Assembly: GCF_000526315.1 (NCBI RefSeq)
Contig: NZ_JAFV01000001.1
Location: forward strand, 930,001-994,000
DNA length: 64,000 nucleotides
From: Methylopila sp. 73B
GTDB lineage: Bacteria; Pseudomonadota; Alphaproteobacteria; Rhizobiales; Methylopilaceae
Direction of reading: 5' to 3'
A model generated the notes under the pieces. The model saw only the letters and a list, made by a program, of their open reading frames with translations, did no database searches and was not told the DNA's origin. Made by a program: the position numbers and the translations under genes. Below are positions 63,484 to 64,000 of this stretch, piece by piece; the first letter of the stretch is position 1, and each line of letters begins with the position of its first letter.

Positions 63484-64000
63484 TTAGCTTGCCCGCCGGA
63501 CCTCGTCACGGGTCGGCAGCCGCCAGTTGGGGCGGATATAGTGGCAGGTGTAGCCGTTGGGGAAACGCTCGAGATAGTCCTGGTGCTCGGGTTCGGCCTC
63601 CCAGAACGGGCCGGCCGCCGCGACCTCGGTGACGACTTTCCCCGGCCAGAGCCCGGACGCGTTGACGTCGGCGATCGTCTCCTCAGCGATCTCGCGTTGG
63701 ACGTCGTCCACATAGAAGATCGCCGACCGGTAGCCGAGGCCGCGGTCGTTGCCCTGGCGGTTCAGGGTCGTGGGGTCGTGGATCTGGAAGAAGAATTCGA
63801 GCATCCGCCGGAAGCTCGTGATCTCGGGGTCGAAGGTGATCTCGATCGCTTCGGCGTGGGTGCCGTGGTGGCGATAGGTGGCGTTCGGCACGTCGCCGCC
63901 GCTGTAGCCCACCCGGGTCGAGACCACGCCGGGCTGTTTCCGGATCAGGTCCTGCATGCCCCAGAAGCACCCGCCGGCCAGAACCGCGCGTTCGGTGGTC
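63484..64000 (-). CDS. msrA: Peptide methionine sulfoxide reductase A (start beyond window)
   Basis: The last about 172 residues of Msr[21 protein letters not shown] with the catalytic Cys in [57 protein letters not shown]. It reduces methionine-S-sulfoxide. Only the N-terminal few residues are cut off by the window edge. It ends [18 protein letters not shown], lacking the extra C-terminal Cys pair seen in some MsrA. Confidence 0.95.
   Translation of the reverse strand, partial: TTERAVLAGGCFWGMQDLIRKQPGVVSTRVGYSGGDVPNATYRHHGTHAEAIEITFDPEITSFRRMLEFFFQIHDPTTLNRQGNDRGLGYRSAIFYVDDVQREIAEETIADVNASGLWPGKVVTEVAAAGPFWEAEPEHQDYLERFPNGYTCHYIRPNWRLPTRDEVRRAS

Overview
This 64 kb high-G+C chromosomal window looks like an alphaproteobacterium of the Hyphomicrobiales (Rhizobiales). 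Supporting signs are a fused CysN/CysC, an NnrU protein, a CobF of aerobic cobalamin synthesis and GTA-type phage proteins. The PQQ-catabolism-associated ABC transporter and beta-propeller genes at 39.9-45.1 kb suggest an alcohol- or methanol-oxidising (methylotroph-like) lifestyle. The genus cannot be fixed from the sequence alone.

Layout. (1) 1-1.12 kb: host genes (partial BNR-repeat protein, VOC protein, small hypothetical). (2) 1,256-19,319: an 18 kb integrated phage-like element in the 3' end of a tRNA-Gln(CTG) gene. It is bounded by a 22-bp direct repeat, and clusters of TGCTACCG-type sites lie just inside both ends. It carries a tyrosine integrase, a short cargo region (AT-rich membrane protein, a free-standing DpnI-type nuclease domain, a small Cys-rich protein), an HUH Rep-like endonuclease, and one leftward morphogenesis operon of mostly overlapping genes: portal, chaperone, fused protease-capsid, tail tube, chaperone, HNH, minor tail, HTH protein, connectors, terminases, tape measure with built-in lysozyme. 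The module order is unusual. I see no repressor, holin, tail-tip or fibre genes, so a satellite, a domesticated particle or a decayed prophage are all possible. (3) 19.6-26.6 kb: lactate permease, Ppx/GppA, RlmE, Cu-Zn SOD, an LpxC homologue, an MFS exporter. (4) 26.8-38.8 kb: guaB, a VapBC-type toxin-antitoxin pair, MAPEG, RsmB-type methyltransferase, guaA, YffB, YbaK, an L,D-transpeptidase, NnrU, then a TPR protein, a bamB-position mini-lipoprotein, der, and a polysaccharide pyruvyl transferase. (5) 38.8-48.7 kb: solute-binding and ABC transport genes, with a PQQ-associated ABC set divergent from a SsuABC-like set, then an SDR. (6) 49-54.8 kb: cysD-cysNC, a small ORF, cobF, an Rrf2 regulator, a RibD-like reductase. 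(7) 54.8-64 kb: a divergent SHMT, a hydrolase, a methyltransferase, a LysR-controlled CoA-thioester catabolic cluster (CoA transferase, acyl-CoA dehydrogenase, Bug receptor, MaoC), a PPOX protein and partial msrA.

The genes most likely to hide new biology are in the integrated element: the DpnI-like protein beside uncharacterised cargo, the HUH protein with its overlapping frames, and the scrambled, tip-less particle operon. Outside it, the SHMT with altered active-site motifs and the propeller-less bamB-position gene deserve attention. Functions are assigned from recognised motifs and context only; no database search was run.
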